Source of the DNA: Pascua guehoae
Lineage: Eukaryota > Basidiomycota > Tremellomycetes > Trichosporonales > Trichosporonaceae
Assembly (NCBI GenBank): GCA_001600415.1
Contig: BCJX01000016.1
Span: forward strand, 746,646 to 810,645
DNA length: 64,000 nt
Direction of reading: 5' to 3'
A program made the position numbers and the translations under genes. The notes under the pieces are model-generated. The model was given only the letters and a program-made list of their open reading frames with translations. It did no database searches and had not been told where the DNA came from. Of the stretch, positions 22,821 through 35,164 are shown in pieces. Positions within the stretch are counted from its first letter, which is position 1. Every line of letters begins with the position of its first letter.

Positions 22821-25293
22821 CTAAAGACGCAGACTGCGGCGGTACTTGATAAACGCCGTGAGGTTCTCATACGCCTCCTCACCCCTCGCCCGCAGCTCGA
22901 GGTTCTTGCGGCGGTCGATGCGGCGCACGTCGTTGCGCACGCGCGCGACGACGGCGGCGAGCTTGGCCACAAAGCCGCCCTCGACAAAGACGGGGCGGTC
23001 ATAGTCGCGCCCTTCGTCGGCGTAAATGTCGATAATGGCGTTCAGGACCGCAATCTCAGCCTCGGTGCTGGGTGGCGTGGCGAGGAGGCCCAGGAGCCAG
23101 GTGCCGACGGCGCGGTTTTCGTCGACGCTCACACCTGGGCGGGCGGCGAGTGCTGCGAGCGTGTCGATGGCGCGCGTCCCCGCCTCGACAGACAAGACGG
23201 GGAGGGCGTCCTTGAGCATCTGGACCTGCGGGGCCGAGACGGGCAGTGACGCTGGCACCGTCTTTGCCAGGCCCCACACGCAGCCCAGCGCCGCCTCCAT
23301 AATCTCGAGGCGCATCTCGTGACCCCGCGCATTGAGCGCACCCGCGTCCGCTCCGCACAGGGTCACAATGTCAAACATGGCCACCCACAGCCCAGGGCCG
23401 GGGATGAGCGCCGCGAGCGAGCTGTCGCCGCCCGCAATTGCCGCCGCACTCGTCAGGAGCAGGTTGTTCAGTGCCTCGAGCGCGCGGAGGTGCACGACGC
23501 TCAGCGCCGCAGTCGTGGGTGGGTGCGGCGAGGGCATCATGGGGTTCGGGGGGAAGGACAGCGGAGTCACCTGGGCCAGGGTGCTGAGGCGCTGCGGGAG
23601 CGACAGGCCGCCGAGCAGGTGTGGGAGCGTCGCCGCGGTCGATACTGCTGGGGCCGCCGCGCCAGCACCGCCCTGGCTCGGATCCCGGCCAAGCGCAATG
23701 AGGTCCTCGTCGGCGAGCGCGTCTTCCATTTCCTCGTCGTCGTCTGAGAGTTAGCATAGTTAGCGACTCATAACTCACCAGCACCGTCGGCCTCGGCATC
23801 CTCGTCTTCGTCCATTCCCTCCTCGGCGTCCTCCAGGCCCGCGCAAATACCCGTCAACACCTCGAGCGCGGCAGCAACCGCTGTGAGCATGCGCTCCACA
23901 CGCTCGAGCTTGAGCTCGGCTGGCGGGCGGTGGTCCGTCTTGAGGTCCTTGCCGACAATCGGCACCTCTTGTTCAGGCTACGTGTGAGTTGAGATGGTCC
24001 GGCTGGTTCAAACAACTCACCAACTGCGCAACAAGTGTGTTGACGCGCTCGACGACACTGCCGAGGTTGACATCCAGCAAGCTGTTGACGAGCGGGAGGA
24101 TGACCTTGTTGGTAAGAGCCACAATCCCGACCGCCTCGTCCGCACGCGATCCAGGCTCGACAATGTTGCGCAGCGTACCCGCCATCAGCACACGCGTGAG
24201 GAGCACGCGGCCGTCGAGGAGGTCGTCGTCTTCCTCCATGCTGTTCTTTGCTTTCCTCTTGCCCTTCAGGTCGCGCTCGGCCTGCTCGTGGTCGGCGCGC
24301 ACCATGTCGACGAATGTGGAGAGCGCGACCGAGTTGAACAGGAGCTTCCTTGTAAACGGCGCATTGTCCTGGGTCAGAGAGTAGAGCGCCTGGGCTGGGT
24401 GTGAGCTATGACTTAGGATTTGAGTAGCTCACCAGCAGCAAGGACGACGCCAATGCTCAGCGAGTTACGCCCCTCGAGCACCTTGACGAGCAAGCCGTCA
24501 ATACCCGCCGCACCATTCACAGCCGCGAGGGTCTTGTGGGTCGCCTCGGCGAGCGACCAGATGAGGCTGATGACGTTCTCGGTGAGGTTGAGCAGGTGCT
24601 TGCGCGCCAGGAGCTCGGCATCGGTCAGGTCCGCTTCCTTGGTGGTCCCCGCGAGCACGCTGTCAATGGTGCCAGAAATCTTCCGTCAGCACCTGGAGTG
24701 GGGAAGGGAAGGCTCACCTTGCCAGTGAGCACGGTGATGTGCGACATGATGCCCTTGTTGTACATCTCGCCGCAGAGCTCGTGTCCGCCGTCAATAGCGA
24801 GGTTGCTGCTTGTCAGTCCACTGCAGAGCAGAGAAACGGCGTCATACACACCGGAGAGCACCGCTCGCCTCGACGACAACCTCGTCCACACTGTCGCTCA
24901 GGCGCTCAATCAGCTCGCCGACAACATTGCGTCCCTGGAACAGACGGCGCGTCGCGGCGTCGTTCTGGATCAGGTTGGAGATGGCCGCGCATGCCCATAT
25001 CCTGTCGGCGTACTCTGGCGAACGGAGCTGGTGGGTTAGTGCGTTGAGCGAGAGAGTGCGCGTCGGAGGAGACAATTATAAGGAAGGAAGGGAGGAGACG
25101 TTAAGGAAGGAAGGAAAGAGTTGTGTCTCGAGGGAAGGTGAGCACTCACCTTTTCGAGGACGGGAAGGAGCTGGCGTTCCTTGTCTGGTCGCGTCTTTCC
25201 ATCTGCGCGGCCGGCACCGAGGTGAGCATCGGGGACGCGGATGGGGTTGTGTCGCCGTTCGGCCGTCTTCTTTTTGTACTGCGCCTTGCCCAT
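22821..25293 (-). CDS. SYO1: Syo1/HEATR3-like symportin for ribosomal proteins Rpl5 and Rpl11
   Basis: Syo1 binds Rpl5 and Rpl11 together and escorts them into the nucleus for 5S RNP assembly. Exons in minus-strand order: 25293-25150, 25027-24852, 24805-24718, 24679-24433, 24394-24021, 23977-23779 and 23743-22821. They give 716 residues with every junction in phase. Introns 2-6 are 35-46 bases and intron 1 is 122. The N-terminus is basic with RRHNPIRVPDAHL, as in the family. ARM/HEAT-like repeats follow, for example YADRIWACAAISNLI and VVEASGALRNLAID. An acidic insert (GLEDAEEGMDEDEDAEADGA) corresponds to the Rpl11-binding loop of known Syo1. The C-terminus NLTAFIKYRRSL is typical. Its convergent neighbour NOP8 is also a 60S biogenesis factor. 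Confidence 0.9.
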
Positions 25294-26526
25294 GGTGGAT
25301 TGTGTGGGGGTGGTCGACGACGAGGTGGATGACAACAGACGAGTGAGTGGCACCCAGTACCAGATCCCAAAGTCAGTGACCTCAGCCTGAGCGCGGCACG
25401 CAAAATCTCAACATGACACGGAGTTTAGCCAATCTCCGCAGACGCCCAAGACTCTGGTCGCGGCTGTTTCTGATTAGCGGGATCAAAATATTCGCCGATC
25501 TGATTAGGATGTTTGCCGGTGTGTGACGGCGTGACGGTGACCGTGGGCGACCGTGGGCGACCGCGGGCGTGAGGCCGGCACCTCGGCCAGGGCGGCGGGC
25601 GGGGAATGGGATGGGGGTTGCGGGGCTTGCGGGGTGGCGCTTTTTGGTATTTCGGCCGTGCTTGGCCGCAGTCGCGCAGTCACGGCAGGGAGTCGTCGTT
25701 TGCTAGTGCTAGTGCTGGTAGTGCTAGGGGCCCGGCTAGATTATCCATCTGCAATGATCCGATCGATCCGAAATCGTGCAGTCAGTCTTTCATGGGATCG
25801 GGGGTCACAGACTTGCAGACGCCGTGGGTGAGTGAGTGCGTGAGTGCGCGCGTGGGCGCAAAGGGACAATGCAGACGCACAGATCGCCAGTGGTGGTTTC
25901 GGTGATTGCAAAGTTTCTACCAGAAGAACAAGAAGAGACAGACCCTTGTGGTGCATTCTGGAGAGTGCTCTTGCTGCAGAGATGCAAGAGGGCAGCGTGA
26001 GATGCTGACTGCGAGATTGAGTTGAGACGAGTGGGGGGGGGGGGGGTATGGAGCATCCAAGAGTTGTTGCCAAGGGCAAAGGGAAGGAAAAAGGCACGTG
26101 CCTTTTTCTCGGCAGCAACCCCGCCCAGAAACCACACCCCCTCCCCTCTTTAGCTCGGGTTTTCCTTTCCCTTTGGTTTCGTCACAATACAGCTGCTAGC
26201 TGCTCCATAGCAAAAAGCGACCCAACAGCCAACACGCCAACAGGCCAACAAGCCAACCTCGCCCCCCTCCCTTCCCTCCATTCCCCTTGTCCTTCCCTCG
26301 GTTACCGCCCGGCAACCATTACCACCCTCATTTGCTCCTCCATCTCCATCTCCTCGCTCTCCATTCTCCTCCTCGCTCTCTCTCACACACACTCCTCGCC
26401 CCGTCGTCATCTACTTGGACATTTACTTCGCTTCGACACATTGGCGACACCATCATTTCAATCCCAACCCCCTTAGGCAGGCCCCTTACCCCCGGTTCGG
26501 ACTTTCCTCCACCGTAGACCACCACC
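25294..26526. promoter_or_regulatory. divergent promoter region of SYO1 and the IZH3-like gene
   Basis: About 1.2 kb without a gene. It contains a 14-base G run at 26033-26046 and a CT-rich leader (CTCCATCTCCATCTCCTCGC) before the IZH3-like start, which is typical of fungal 5' leaders. Confidence 0.5.
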
Positions 26527-28710
26527 ATGGACTCACCATCCCCGGAGTCACCATCTCCGGCGTCTCCATCACTTCCGTCACCACCACAGGCGACTCCCGG
26601 GCGATGGCGGCGCCGCCATTCGCAGCCCAACCCTACGCTCGACCTCGACTCACCAGGGGCCTCGTACCTCCCACTCCCTCTGTCCTTCCCCACCGTCTCG
26701 GGTCTGCGTGGTGCGCTACTGAGCTATGTTGGGGAAGCCGAGAATGCGCTGCGTGAGCGGCTGGGTCTCGTCGAGCAGAGCCCGTCTGTCTCGTCGTCCC
26801 CCGGCCCGTCGTCCGAGGACGACACCGACCTCGAGCACCCCGACTACTTTGAGCTGGCGTCGGCTGGCCCGAGCACGGCGACGACCTCTGCGCTGGCGGA
26901 TGGGCAAAATGCAAACCTCCGGCGCCGCATGCGCGGGCAATCGCAGCCGATCACGGGTGTCTCTGCTCGTAACGATCACGCAGAGGGGCAGTCCGCAGCC
27001 TCGATTGTTGAGGAAGACTACGCACGGGCCCTGGCGTCGCTGTCCAAGCTGCGCGAGGACGTCCTGGCTTACGTCCCAGCCAGTCTGCCTGGTGCGGGCA
27101 TGGCGGGCGGTGCGCGTGAGTGGTTGCGGGGGCTCCCGACGCGCCTGCACGCGGTCGATCTGGGGCTGGGCGAAGAATGGCCCGACCCGCTCTCCGCCTC
27201 GAGCCGGGCGGTGCGCACAGCACGGCACCGTGTGCTCGATGCGCTGAGGGCAAACCTCCCACCAGACGACTGGGCAGGCTGGGAGACACTGGGTTGGGAG
27301 GAGCACCCTGACGAGCCCACGCCGCGTGCACACCACACGAAGAACTGCTCGCTTGACGAAAAGTATGCGCGCGACGACGATGTCGACAACGTCGACGAGC
27401 CAGAATACCTGTTCCCGAACCGTACGCCGGGCCCCGCCGAGGCCGTTGCGCGCCACCGGTTCCGCAGGTCCAAGTCGCTCGGTGCCGACGACTTTTGCGA
27501 GGTGCCATCGTTCCTCGACGCGTGGATCCGTCCATCCGAAGTCGCCGCCGTCGTCGATGACGAGGGCGAGGAGGACGACATTGTCGTCGAGGAGACGCTT
27601 GTTGAACCCTTCGACGACGGTGCAGGCGACGATATCGAGTCCAAGTGCGACGTCCACGGGTCGCACCCGTCTGTGCCCGGTCTAACAGTGCCCGAGGCGC
27701 TGGCGCTGAGCTGTGATGGCACAAAGCTCATCACGTTTCACGACTTGCCATTCTGGTGGCGCAACAACCAGTACATCCACACAAGCTAGTAAGTAACCGA
27801 GTCCGCATGTGTAACCCAGTCCGCATGTGTTAAACTGCGCGCACAACTGCCTACCTGAGCCACACAACTAACGCGCAGCCGCTTCATCCCCCTCGGCCGC
27901 GCCGGCCCGATTCCGCTCATCAAGTCGGCCTTTTCCATTCACAACGAGACGGTCAACATCCATTCGCACTTTGTGCCGACGCTGTTCATCATGGGCTTTA
28001 TCCCGCTCATTGTGTGGAGCTCGCCACTTCCCGACGCGCACTGGATCGACACGGCCATGCTCGTGTCGTACCTGCTCGCCGCGGCGTCGTGCCTCTTTTC
28101 GTCTGCGGCATGGCACGTGCTGAGCGGGTGCGCGTCGCTGCGGTGGTTTGAGTGGGGCGCCTGTGTCGACTATATCGGCATTTCGTGGCTCATCGCCTTA
28201 AGCTTCAACACGGTCGTGTACAATGCCTACTATTGCAAGCCGCGCACCGTGCTGCTGTACGCGAGCATCAATGTCGCATTCGGTGCGCTGGGGTCGTACC
28301 TGCCGTTCCAAAAGTGGTTCAACCAGCGCAAAAACAAGCCATGGCGCATCCTCTTCTTCCTCTTGCTCAACGTTGCCATGATTGCGCCCGTCGTCCAGCT
28401 CTTTTACCAGCAGGGCTACGACCGCGCCAAGGCATTCGTCGCGCCATTCGGCAAGTCGGTCGTGGCCTACCTCACCGGCCTCGTCTTTTACTCGTTCCAC
28501 TGGCCAGAATGCACAATGCCCGGCAGGTTTGACCTGTGGGGCGCAAGCCACCAGATGTGGCACTTTGGCATTGTCATTGCCATCTACCTCCACTACAACG
28601 CAATCTTTATCGCCTACGACTCACGCTGGGCGTACTCGTGTGCGGCGCCGGGGGCAAGCGTCAGCGTGCCCCAGGCTGTCTCGGATCTCATCTGGGGCAC
28701 CACTGCATGA
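26527..28710 (+). CDS. PAQR family membrane receptor, IZH3-like
   Basis: PAQR proteins (adiponectin-receptor/Izh/haemolysin III) are seven-helix membrane proteins with a zinc site; fungal Izh proteins affect zinc and sterol homeostasis. Two exons, 26527-27788 and 27879-28710, give 697 residues; the intron is 90 bases with GTAAGT and CTAACGCGCAG. The first 420 residues are a soluble Ser/Pro-rich and acidic extension, as in Izh3. The PAQR core begins around FSIHNETVNIHSH. The zinc-ligand regions are SSAAWH and SHQMWHFGIV. Several hydrophobic helices lie between them. The protein ends in DLIWGTTA. A second PAQR gene lies about 9 kb downstream, on the other side of the kinase-like array. Confidence 0.88.
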
Positions 28711-28930
28711 TCCAATCGGCAGGGAAACATCTATACTCCAAGCTCCAAGCCGATGTTTTAATACACTTCAATAGACCTGTAGTCAATACTTTTTTGGGTG
28801 CATGTCACGCACGCAGTGGTTATCTTGCATGGGGGCGCTCGCTGTTGGTTTGGCAACGTGGCACCGATTGGGTTAGGTGCAGCAGTTTTATCTTGGTCAG
28901 CGTGCGTGTGCGTGTGTGGCGTGTGCTCAC

Positions 28931-29015
28931 TATTCCTCGACGGAGAGAAACCGCACGTCGTCGGGTGTGAGCGCCTCGACATCTTCAAGAATAGCGCAAA
29001 AGACGGTGATGCGGT
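28931..29015 (-). pseudogene. remnant of a fifth kinase-like paralogue
   Basis: The minus strand encodes TVFCAILEDV followed by EALTPDDVRFLSVEE, nearly the end of exon 2 in the paralogue at 29895 (LVLCSILEDVGEALTLDDVRFLSIEE), with one codon missing. The following donor-like GTGAGCACACG also matches that gene's intron. No exon 1 or exon 3 is found around it, so it is a truncated relic at the edge of the array. Confidence 0.7.
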
Positions 29016-29894
29016 CGGCGAGATGCCATTGGGTCTTGGCCACCGTGATTCCGCCTCGATCTCGTATGCTGGAATACTGTACCCTCGTTGGCGATAACAG
29101 CGTGCAGATGTCAGGGAGCCTTTGAGAAGCACAATACCGTGTGCGTCGTTGGCTCGCAAAGTACCAGGATGCGTCCTCGGCCATCTCCTGTTACAATCGT
29201 CTTGGTGCTCGGCGCGGCTTGTAGAAACTGGAGAATAGAGTAACAAAAGAGCCGAGATACCGAGTTGTACCCTTCCAAGGCCGCGCACCACGCCGCGCCG
29301 GCGGACGCGCGTGGGAGCGCCACAAGGCTGTCACTATTACAATATTATAACAGGCTTGACGAGCGATCCCACCCCGACCAATGTACTCGACTATTCCCAT
29401 GGTCGCAAGACGGCCAGATCCAGACGAGCCACCGAACTACAAATATCCCGGTCGTGTAGTGCTCGTCTGGGACTGTTTGCAATGGAGCAAGAAACGGCTC
29501 GTCGTGCGGTCCTTCCCTCGGTACACCGCCTGCATCGCAAAATTGTTCACATCCCGTGATGGTATGGACCACTTGAATCGTCAAATCCATTTGCATTCGG
29601 GAGGGTATTGGTCTGTCATGAATCGTATCGTGTCGCATGGTATCGTGTCGGGCCGTGGAAGAGACGCACGCGTTTCGTCGCAGTACCGTCCGTGTGGGGG
29701 CCATGGAGGAGGGTATGGGGTGGTGGAAGAGAGGCGTGTGGAGGCAGCCAAGACGTTCTCGAGAGCGCCCGGCGTGCCATGGGCGGCGATAAACGTGAAG
29801 ACTCGACTGCACCTCGCAAAGTGTCGCCACAGGCGCAGTATTGCTGATATGGGATGGAATAATGGTCGCCGGGGTTTCAAAGTGGCACGGCATC

Positions 29895-30873
29895 CTATGG
29901 CGTGGGCGTCGGCGGCGGCGTGGTCTGGCCTGCCGCTGCGGGGTCAGGCTCGAGATCGTCCTCGTCGAGACCGAGCGCGTCGCACACGGCCGCAATCTCG
30001 TTTTCAGCCTCCGTCTTGAACCCCGGATCCGCCATCGGCGAACCATCCCCAGTGACAGGGACGTGGAGCGAGAGGCCAAAGTCGATCAAGCGCACAGTGT
30101 CAATGGGCATGCGTCCGTGGCGGACCCAGTGTTTCGGGCTGGCCGAGTTGTGCACCACGCCCGCGGCGTGGAGGCAGCGATACTTGTTGACAATGATGTT
30201 TCTCGTTTGTCAGCGTGGGTGGATAATAGTAGACTAGTGCGTGTGTGGGTGCGTGTGTGCTCACTTTTCCTCGATGGAGAGAAACCGCACATCGTCGAGT
30301 GTGAGGGCTTCACCGACGTCTTCGAGAATAGAGCACAAGACTAGGATATGTCTCGTCCCCACCTCCCCATCGTGTTGTGTCGACATCCACACACCGTACC
30401 ACTCTGGCACGATGGTGCCCTGGAGATGCCAGAGGTTGTGGTGGTAGATATAGGCTTCGTTCTTGGTCTCCCCAAAGTCGAGTGGACGCCTGGGGTATGT
30501 AAACTTGACGACGAGGGGGGTATTGTGTGCCTTGGCGGCAAACCCGGCATTCACACGCCCGGAAGAGAGGTACTGCCGCACAGAAATGTTGATGTCTGGA
30601 AGCGCGTGAACGTGTGTCGTAGGGGGGTATTCGAGCGTGATCTCTCGTAGGTTCTTAAAGGGGCTGGGGACGCCGGGTGTTGGGAAAACTTTAGACTTGA
30701 AAGGACCGCGGAATCGAGCCGACAACTCGGGCAGGCGCGGGAGATGGGCCGGCCAGGATGAGCGGTGCTGCTCGTCGGCGGACAGGATGAGGTGCTCGAG
30801 AGTCAGTGGAAGACGTTGGAACGCGGTCACTTACCACGTACGTGCCGGGGGATAAAAGGAACCAGGGAGGCAT
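29895..30873 (-). CDS. protein-kinase-like protein, probable pseudokinase (array copy A)
   Basis: Exons in minus-strand order: 30873-30835, 30794-30265 and 30201-29895, giving 291 residues; introns are 40 and 63 bases. The fold signals are those of a eukaryotic-kinase-like domain: a glycine-loop-like SSGRVNAGFAA, beta-3 Lys K110 (PLVVKF), helix-C Glu E126 (KNEAYIYHH), a hinge-like LQGTIVPEWYGVW, and D230 in LIDFG. The catalytic loop reads LHAAGVVHNSASPKHW. The Asp expected two residues after H207 is S209, and the usual Asn is absent. Phosphotransfer is therefore doubtful and a pseudokinase role is inferred. Its three array paralogues share the exon structure. The C-terminus is a Pro/Thr-rich tail. 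The substrate or partner is unknown. Confidence 0.72.
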
Positions 30874-31677
30874 TGCGAGGGCTTTCTTGTTGCGAATAGG
30901 TTGCGGAACATGTAGTCAACTTGGCAGGGATGGAGGGGAGTGAGCTGATTGCGGATGACGATGAGAGGACACGTTGCGTGGGGCGCAGAGGAAGCAGAAA
31001 AAAATTGATCGTCGCGATCGTAGAGATTGTCTTGTGTGTCGTGTACGTGGACAGGTCACAGCAAGTGCCAGGCCTCCCAGGCGCTGGTCACACGATGCCA
31101 TTCCCGCAGGCGAAAGGAGCATGGCAAGTCTGGTGAAAACTGGGCGCCTCTCCACTTTTGAACCTTTCTGTGCCATCTCGACTCACTGGTCCCCTCGTCC
31201 CTTCAGGAACTGTAACGATGCACAGGCTGCTTGTCCTATGGGGCCCGTGGCTGTCCGTGGTACCGTACTGTGCCATCTTGGGGGTCGATGGATTTTTTGC
31301 CAAGTGCATCGGTCGACTGTGTCATTTTCACAGTTGTCATCTTCAACGATATGGTGGGAATGGCCCATATGGACCACATTTGAACAACCACAGGACAGCA
31401 CCGCCCTTTGCTGGCGCAAACCGACGCTGATGAATGTGTCATTTCCCAAGCTGTTTACGCACTGGTTACATGCTGCTACTGGTCACGCCAATTGTACAGC
31501 GTCACTGCAATCGATCGTCGCGTCGTATCGTATCCCGTATCAATCGAACGTTGTATCAGTCATGGGACAGATAAGATGGGACAGATAAGCGTGCTTTGAG
31601 TAGTCGACAGAGGGGTCTGCGAAATGCAGCTGCCACTCATCGGGGCGGACGATATCGACATGTGGTCGGAGGAAGAA
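30874..31677. other. spacer between array copies A and B, no gene seen
   Basis: About 800 bases with no supported coding sequence. No paralogue remnant was noticed. Confidence 0.5.
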
Positions 31678-32743
31678 TTAATAGCCGTAGCCGGAAGAGT
31701 CTGATTCAGAGTCCAGATCGCTGTCACTAATTTCTCCAAGGTGCTTCGGAATATTGTAAACTTTGGTGGGTTGGGTGGCGGCGCTCCTCGTACGCGGTGC
31801 GTTCCCGTTCGCCTGGGCGGGAGGTTTCGGGACGGTGTACTCAAGGTCATCCACATGGAGATTGAGTGTCTGGCATACGTTGTCGATTTCAACGTCTGCA
31901 AGATGTTTGAAACCCGCAGTGGTCGCCGTGTCAGAGTCGACACGGAGCGAGAGGCCAAAGTCGATCAAACGGACGGTGTCGATCGGGAGGCGACCATGAC
32001 GGACCCAGTGTTTCGGGTATGCAGAGTTATGGATGACACCCGCAGCGTGCAGCTGGTGGTACTTGGAGACGATAATGTTCCTGTTGGTCAGTGACACGCT
32101 CCAGCCTGCTGGAGAGACGTAAGGAGGCGCACGGACACGTACTTTTCCTTTACGGAGAGTGAATGGACATCGTCGTTGTCGAGCGGCTCGCCAGCGTCCT
32201 CGAGAACTGTACAGAGAACCTCGACCTTGCTCTGGGGGCGGCCTGCGCTGGGCTGCAATGCCACCCACATGCCGTACCACTTGGGCACGAGCGTACCCTG
32301 CAGAGCTTTCAGGTTGTGGTGGTAGATGTGTGCCTCGTTGCCTGCCTCAGGGTACGTTGCGTCCTGCTCAGTCGGGTACGCAAATTTAGTCACGAGCGGG
32401 ATGCTGCCGGCCGACGCAGTGAAACCGGCATTAATGCGGCCCGAGGAAAGATGCTTGCGGACAGAGATGGTAAAGTCGGGTAGCGTGAATGGATGCTCAG
32501 TACGGGGATAGTCTTTGATGAGATCCTGGGTCGTACGGGCGCCGCGCTTGTGGAGGACCTTGGACTTGATGGGTCCCAGGAATTGAATCGATGTGTCGAG
32601 TCGCTTGCCGTGGTGCGTTGGCCACTTGGAGCGGTAGTTTGGGTAGGTCGCCCGAGAGAGAGAGGCTCTAATGTCAGCGGGGGGACGTTTGGAGTGTCGC
32701 TCACCCGGTAGTTGTGATGGTTCACGAGGCGATCCGGTGGCAT
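31678..32743 (-). CDS. protein-kinase-like protein, probable pseudokinase (array copy B)
   Basis: Exons in minus-strand order: 32743-32705, 32624-32143 and 32080-31678, giving 307 residues. The exon-2 acceptor is chosen at CTCCAAG|TGGCC because it alone keeps the conserved frame after exon 1 (MPPDRLVNHHNYR); a more typical TTAG site 46 bases upstream would shift it. The conserved series is FLGPIKSKV, LSSGRINAGFTA, LVTKFAYP (beta-3 Lys), NEAHIYHHN (helix-C Glu), QGTLVPKWYGMW, HAAGVIHNSAYPKHW (catalytic Asp replaced by Ser) and LIDFGLSL. The C-terminal tail is longer than in the other copies and ends with an acidic, Ser-rich segment and Gly-Tyr. No function is known; it is closest in sequence to copies A and C. 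Confidence 0.68.
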
Positions 32744-33163
32744 GGTGAGGAGGTACTGTTCAGTTGAGCTGAGAGCGGTGGTGAAGGTTGAGGGGGTGAG
32801 AAGGTGAGTAAAAGCAGAATTGACAGGGATGTGAGTATGGGAAAGGGCTGGGGCATAAGCGACAACGCAAGCGATGATGAGAGACGCGTGTGTGTGAGGA
32901 CCCCAAAGCGGTGGCTGCAATGATGGTAAGTTTTGCCTCCTATGTAGTGCACCACCACTCGTCGGTCACAAGTTAATGTGTCGTCTCAGTTGCAGTGTCC
33001 AAGCTACCAGCCCGACATGTCGTCCATGAGTGTCGTTCATCGAATCGTGAGTCTGCGTTGGTGGAGTCCTGGTGTATCAGAGTTATAGTGTATTTATAGA
33101 GCTTACCCAATGACCTGCTGGGAGGAAAGCAAGAAAGAGGGAGGGGTTAGGTACGATCGCAGC

Positions 33164-34186
33164 CTACAGCGTCGTGGCCGCGTTGGTCGTGGGGGCGCCT
33201 TCAGTGCCAGCCATCCGCTTGGGCCTCGGTGGGGACAGAATCGGGGACAAAATACGGCCCTGTGGCGAGGTGCTGCCCCGAGTCCCTGCACATGTCGTTT
33301 CGGACGAATGAGTTGGCTCAAGGTCGGCGGGCTTAAGGTTGAGCACCTTGCATACGGCTTGGATTTCACTCTTCGCAATTGCCTTGAACCCATCCGTATC
33401 GATGACGTTCGAGTCGACGTGCAGCGACAAGCCAAAGTCGATCAGACGCAGGGACTTGATGGGCATACGTCCATGGCGAACCCAGTGCTTGGGCTCAGCA
33501 CACCTGTGGATAACGCCCGCCTGGTGGAGCTGGCGGTACTTTGCGATAATCGTGTTTCTATTGTCAGCTGGGTACTGAGGGAGAACAGTTGTACTCACTT
33601 CTCCTTAACGGAAAGCAAGCGGATCACCTCGTCGCTCAACGGTGTGCCAGGATCCTCTTGAACCGTGCACAGCACCTCGACCATTTTGCCCCCCGAGTTG
33701 GGCTGACGCGCCCACCACATGCCATACCATTTCGGCACGAGGGTACCCTGGAGGTTCTTGAGCTGGTGATCGTAGATGTATGCCTCGTTCTCCGCCAGTA
33801 GGGTTGTGGAGTACACGTCGGAAGGGAAGAACAACTTGGTGACTAGGGACATACCGTCCATGGTCGCGGCGAAGCTGTCGTTCATGCGGCCAGAGTTGAG
33901 GAACTCGCGCACTGAGATCTTGGAATCTTGGACAGAGGAAGAGTGTAAGGATGGTCGGTGCGGGGGTAGATGTCGACCAGTTGTTGGATTGTCGCCCCAG
34001 GCTTGCGGAGGACCTTTGAATTGAGGGGACCAATAAACTCCCCAGACATGTCCGTGCTGCAGCGCAGGCGCGTGGAAAAAGTTGGGCACTGGTCTGTTGA
34101 GAGTGACAGAGTCTGGGTTGGGTTAGAACAAGGGCCTCAGGAGTCTTACTCACTTTGTACGACGGGTGACGGCGAATGGGAGGCAT
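33164..34186 (-). pseudogene. kinase-like array copy C, frameshifted
   Basis: Exons in minus-strand order: 34186-34154, 34088-33599 and 33557-33164. The layout matches the other copies: start MPPIRRHPSYK, then EFIGPLNSKV, LNSGRMNDSFAA, LVTKLFFP, NEAYIYDH and QAGVIHRCAEPKHW (catalytic Asp replaced by Cys), then LIDFG. The frame breaks at 33917-33932, where the plus-strand octamer ATCTTGGA is present twice in tandem. The extra 8 bases shift the frame and bring a stop within about 20 codons. Removing 8 bases restores exactly the phase that exon 3 needs (phase 2), so the rest of the gene is undamaged and the lesion looks recent. A sequencing error or rare repair by splicing is possible, but I see no suitable intron. 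Confidence 0.7.
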
Positions 34187-34354
34187 GGTGGGAGCGAGGA
34201 AGGAAAAGGTGGGCGGACGAGGGAAGGAGTAGAAGGAGGACGGGGAAGGTAGATGGGTTTGGAAAGAGGTGGATGACTGAGCGGAATGAAAGGGGGTAGG
34301 AATCAAGATGTGTGAAATGGGGCGAGATGAAGAAAGAAGGGATGAATGAAAGAA

Positions 34355-34634
34355 TTGGAGAAGATAGAGAGAGAGTGAGAGAGAGGATGAGAGAGAGAGA
34401 GAGGATGAGAGAAAGAGCGAGACGATGAGAGAGAGAGAAAAATAGATCAATGGAGAGAGAGACAGAGAAGGAAGGAGAGAGAGAGAGAGTCTGTGTGTGC
34501 AATGCAGCATGCCGATTGTGGCTTCCTTCCTTTCCTTCCTTCCTTCCTTCCTTTCCTTCCTTTCCTTTCCTTCCTTTCACCCTTGTTCAAAAAACACACC
34601 ACCACATAGACACACACACACACACACACACACA
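34355..34634. repeat. microsatellite cluster: (GA)n, (CCTT)n, (CA)n
   Basis: GAGAGA-rich sequence at about 34355-34490, CCTTCCTTCC repeats at about 34525-34580 and a CA dinucleotide array at 34611-34634. All lie in the spacer upstream of array copy C. Confidence 0.9.
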
Positions 34635-35164
34635 AGCGCGCGCGCTCACCCCGCCCTGGAGCCATATGCATGTCCTGCGTTGCTTGATGCGGATGATCTC
34701 GGTTCGGGGAGAGATGCAGAGTCGCGCCATGGTGGCATCATGCCACCCACGGCATAGATATCACAAGCTGTATACATGCTGCTATGGACAGGATGAATCA
34801 CACTAAGTATCTCCCTTCAGTGGGTTTCTCGTTTGTCGTCTTCTCGTTTGTAGTCAATCGTACGCGTACTCATCGTAACGTCGCAAATCGTAAATCATAA
34901 ACGGTGAATCGTATCGTATCGTGCGGTGAGGGAACCAGGGCCAGGCCGCGCCAAGTGGGAAAGATCGGTTGGGATGATGGAATGCATGCGACAAGATGGG
35001 GATCGAGACGAAGCGTTGTACCATTCACAGTTGGGCATTCGGGGGGATGGGGGGTGGGGAAGAGGATTGTGACGGGCACGTTGTTGGACATAGTTGAGAG
35101 GTATGGGCGTGAAGGCGTGTGTCGGGTACAAGCGGTATGTCGCGGGCGTGGGCAGTGACCGACA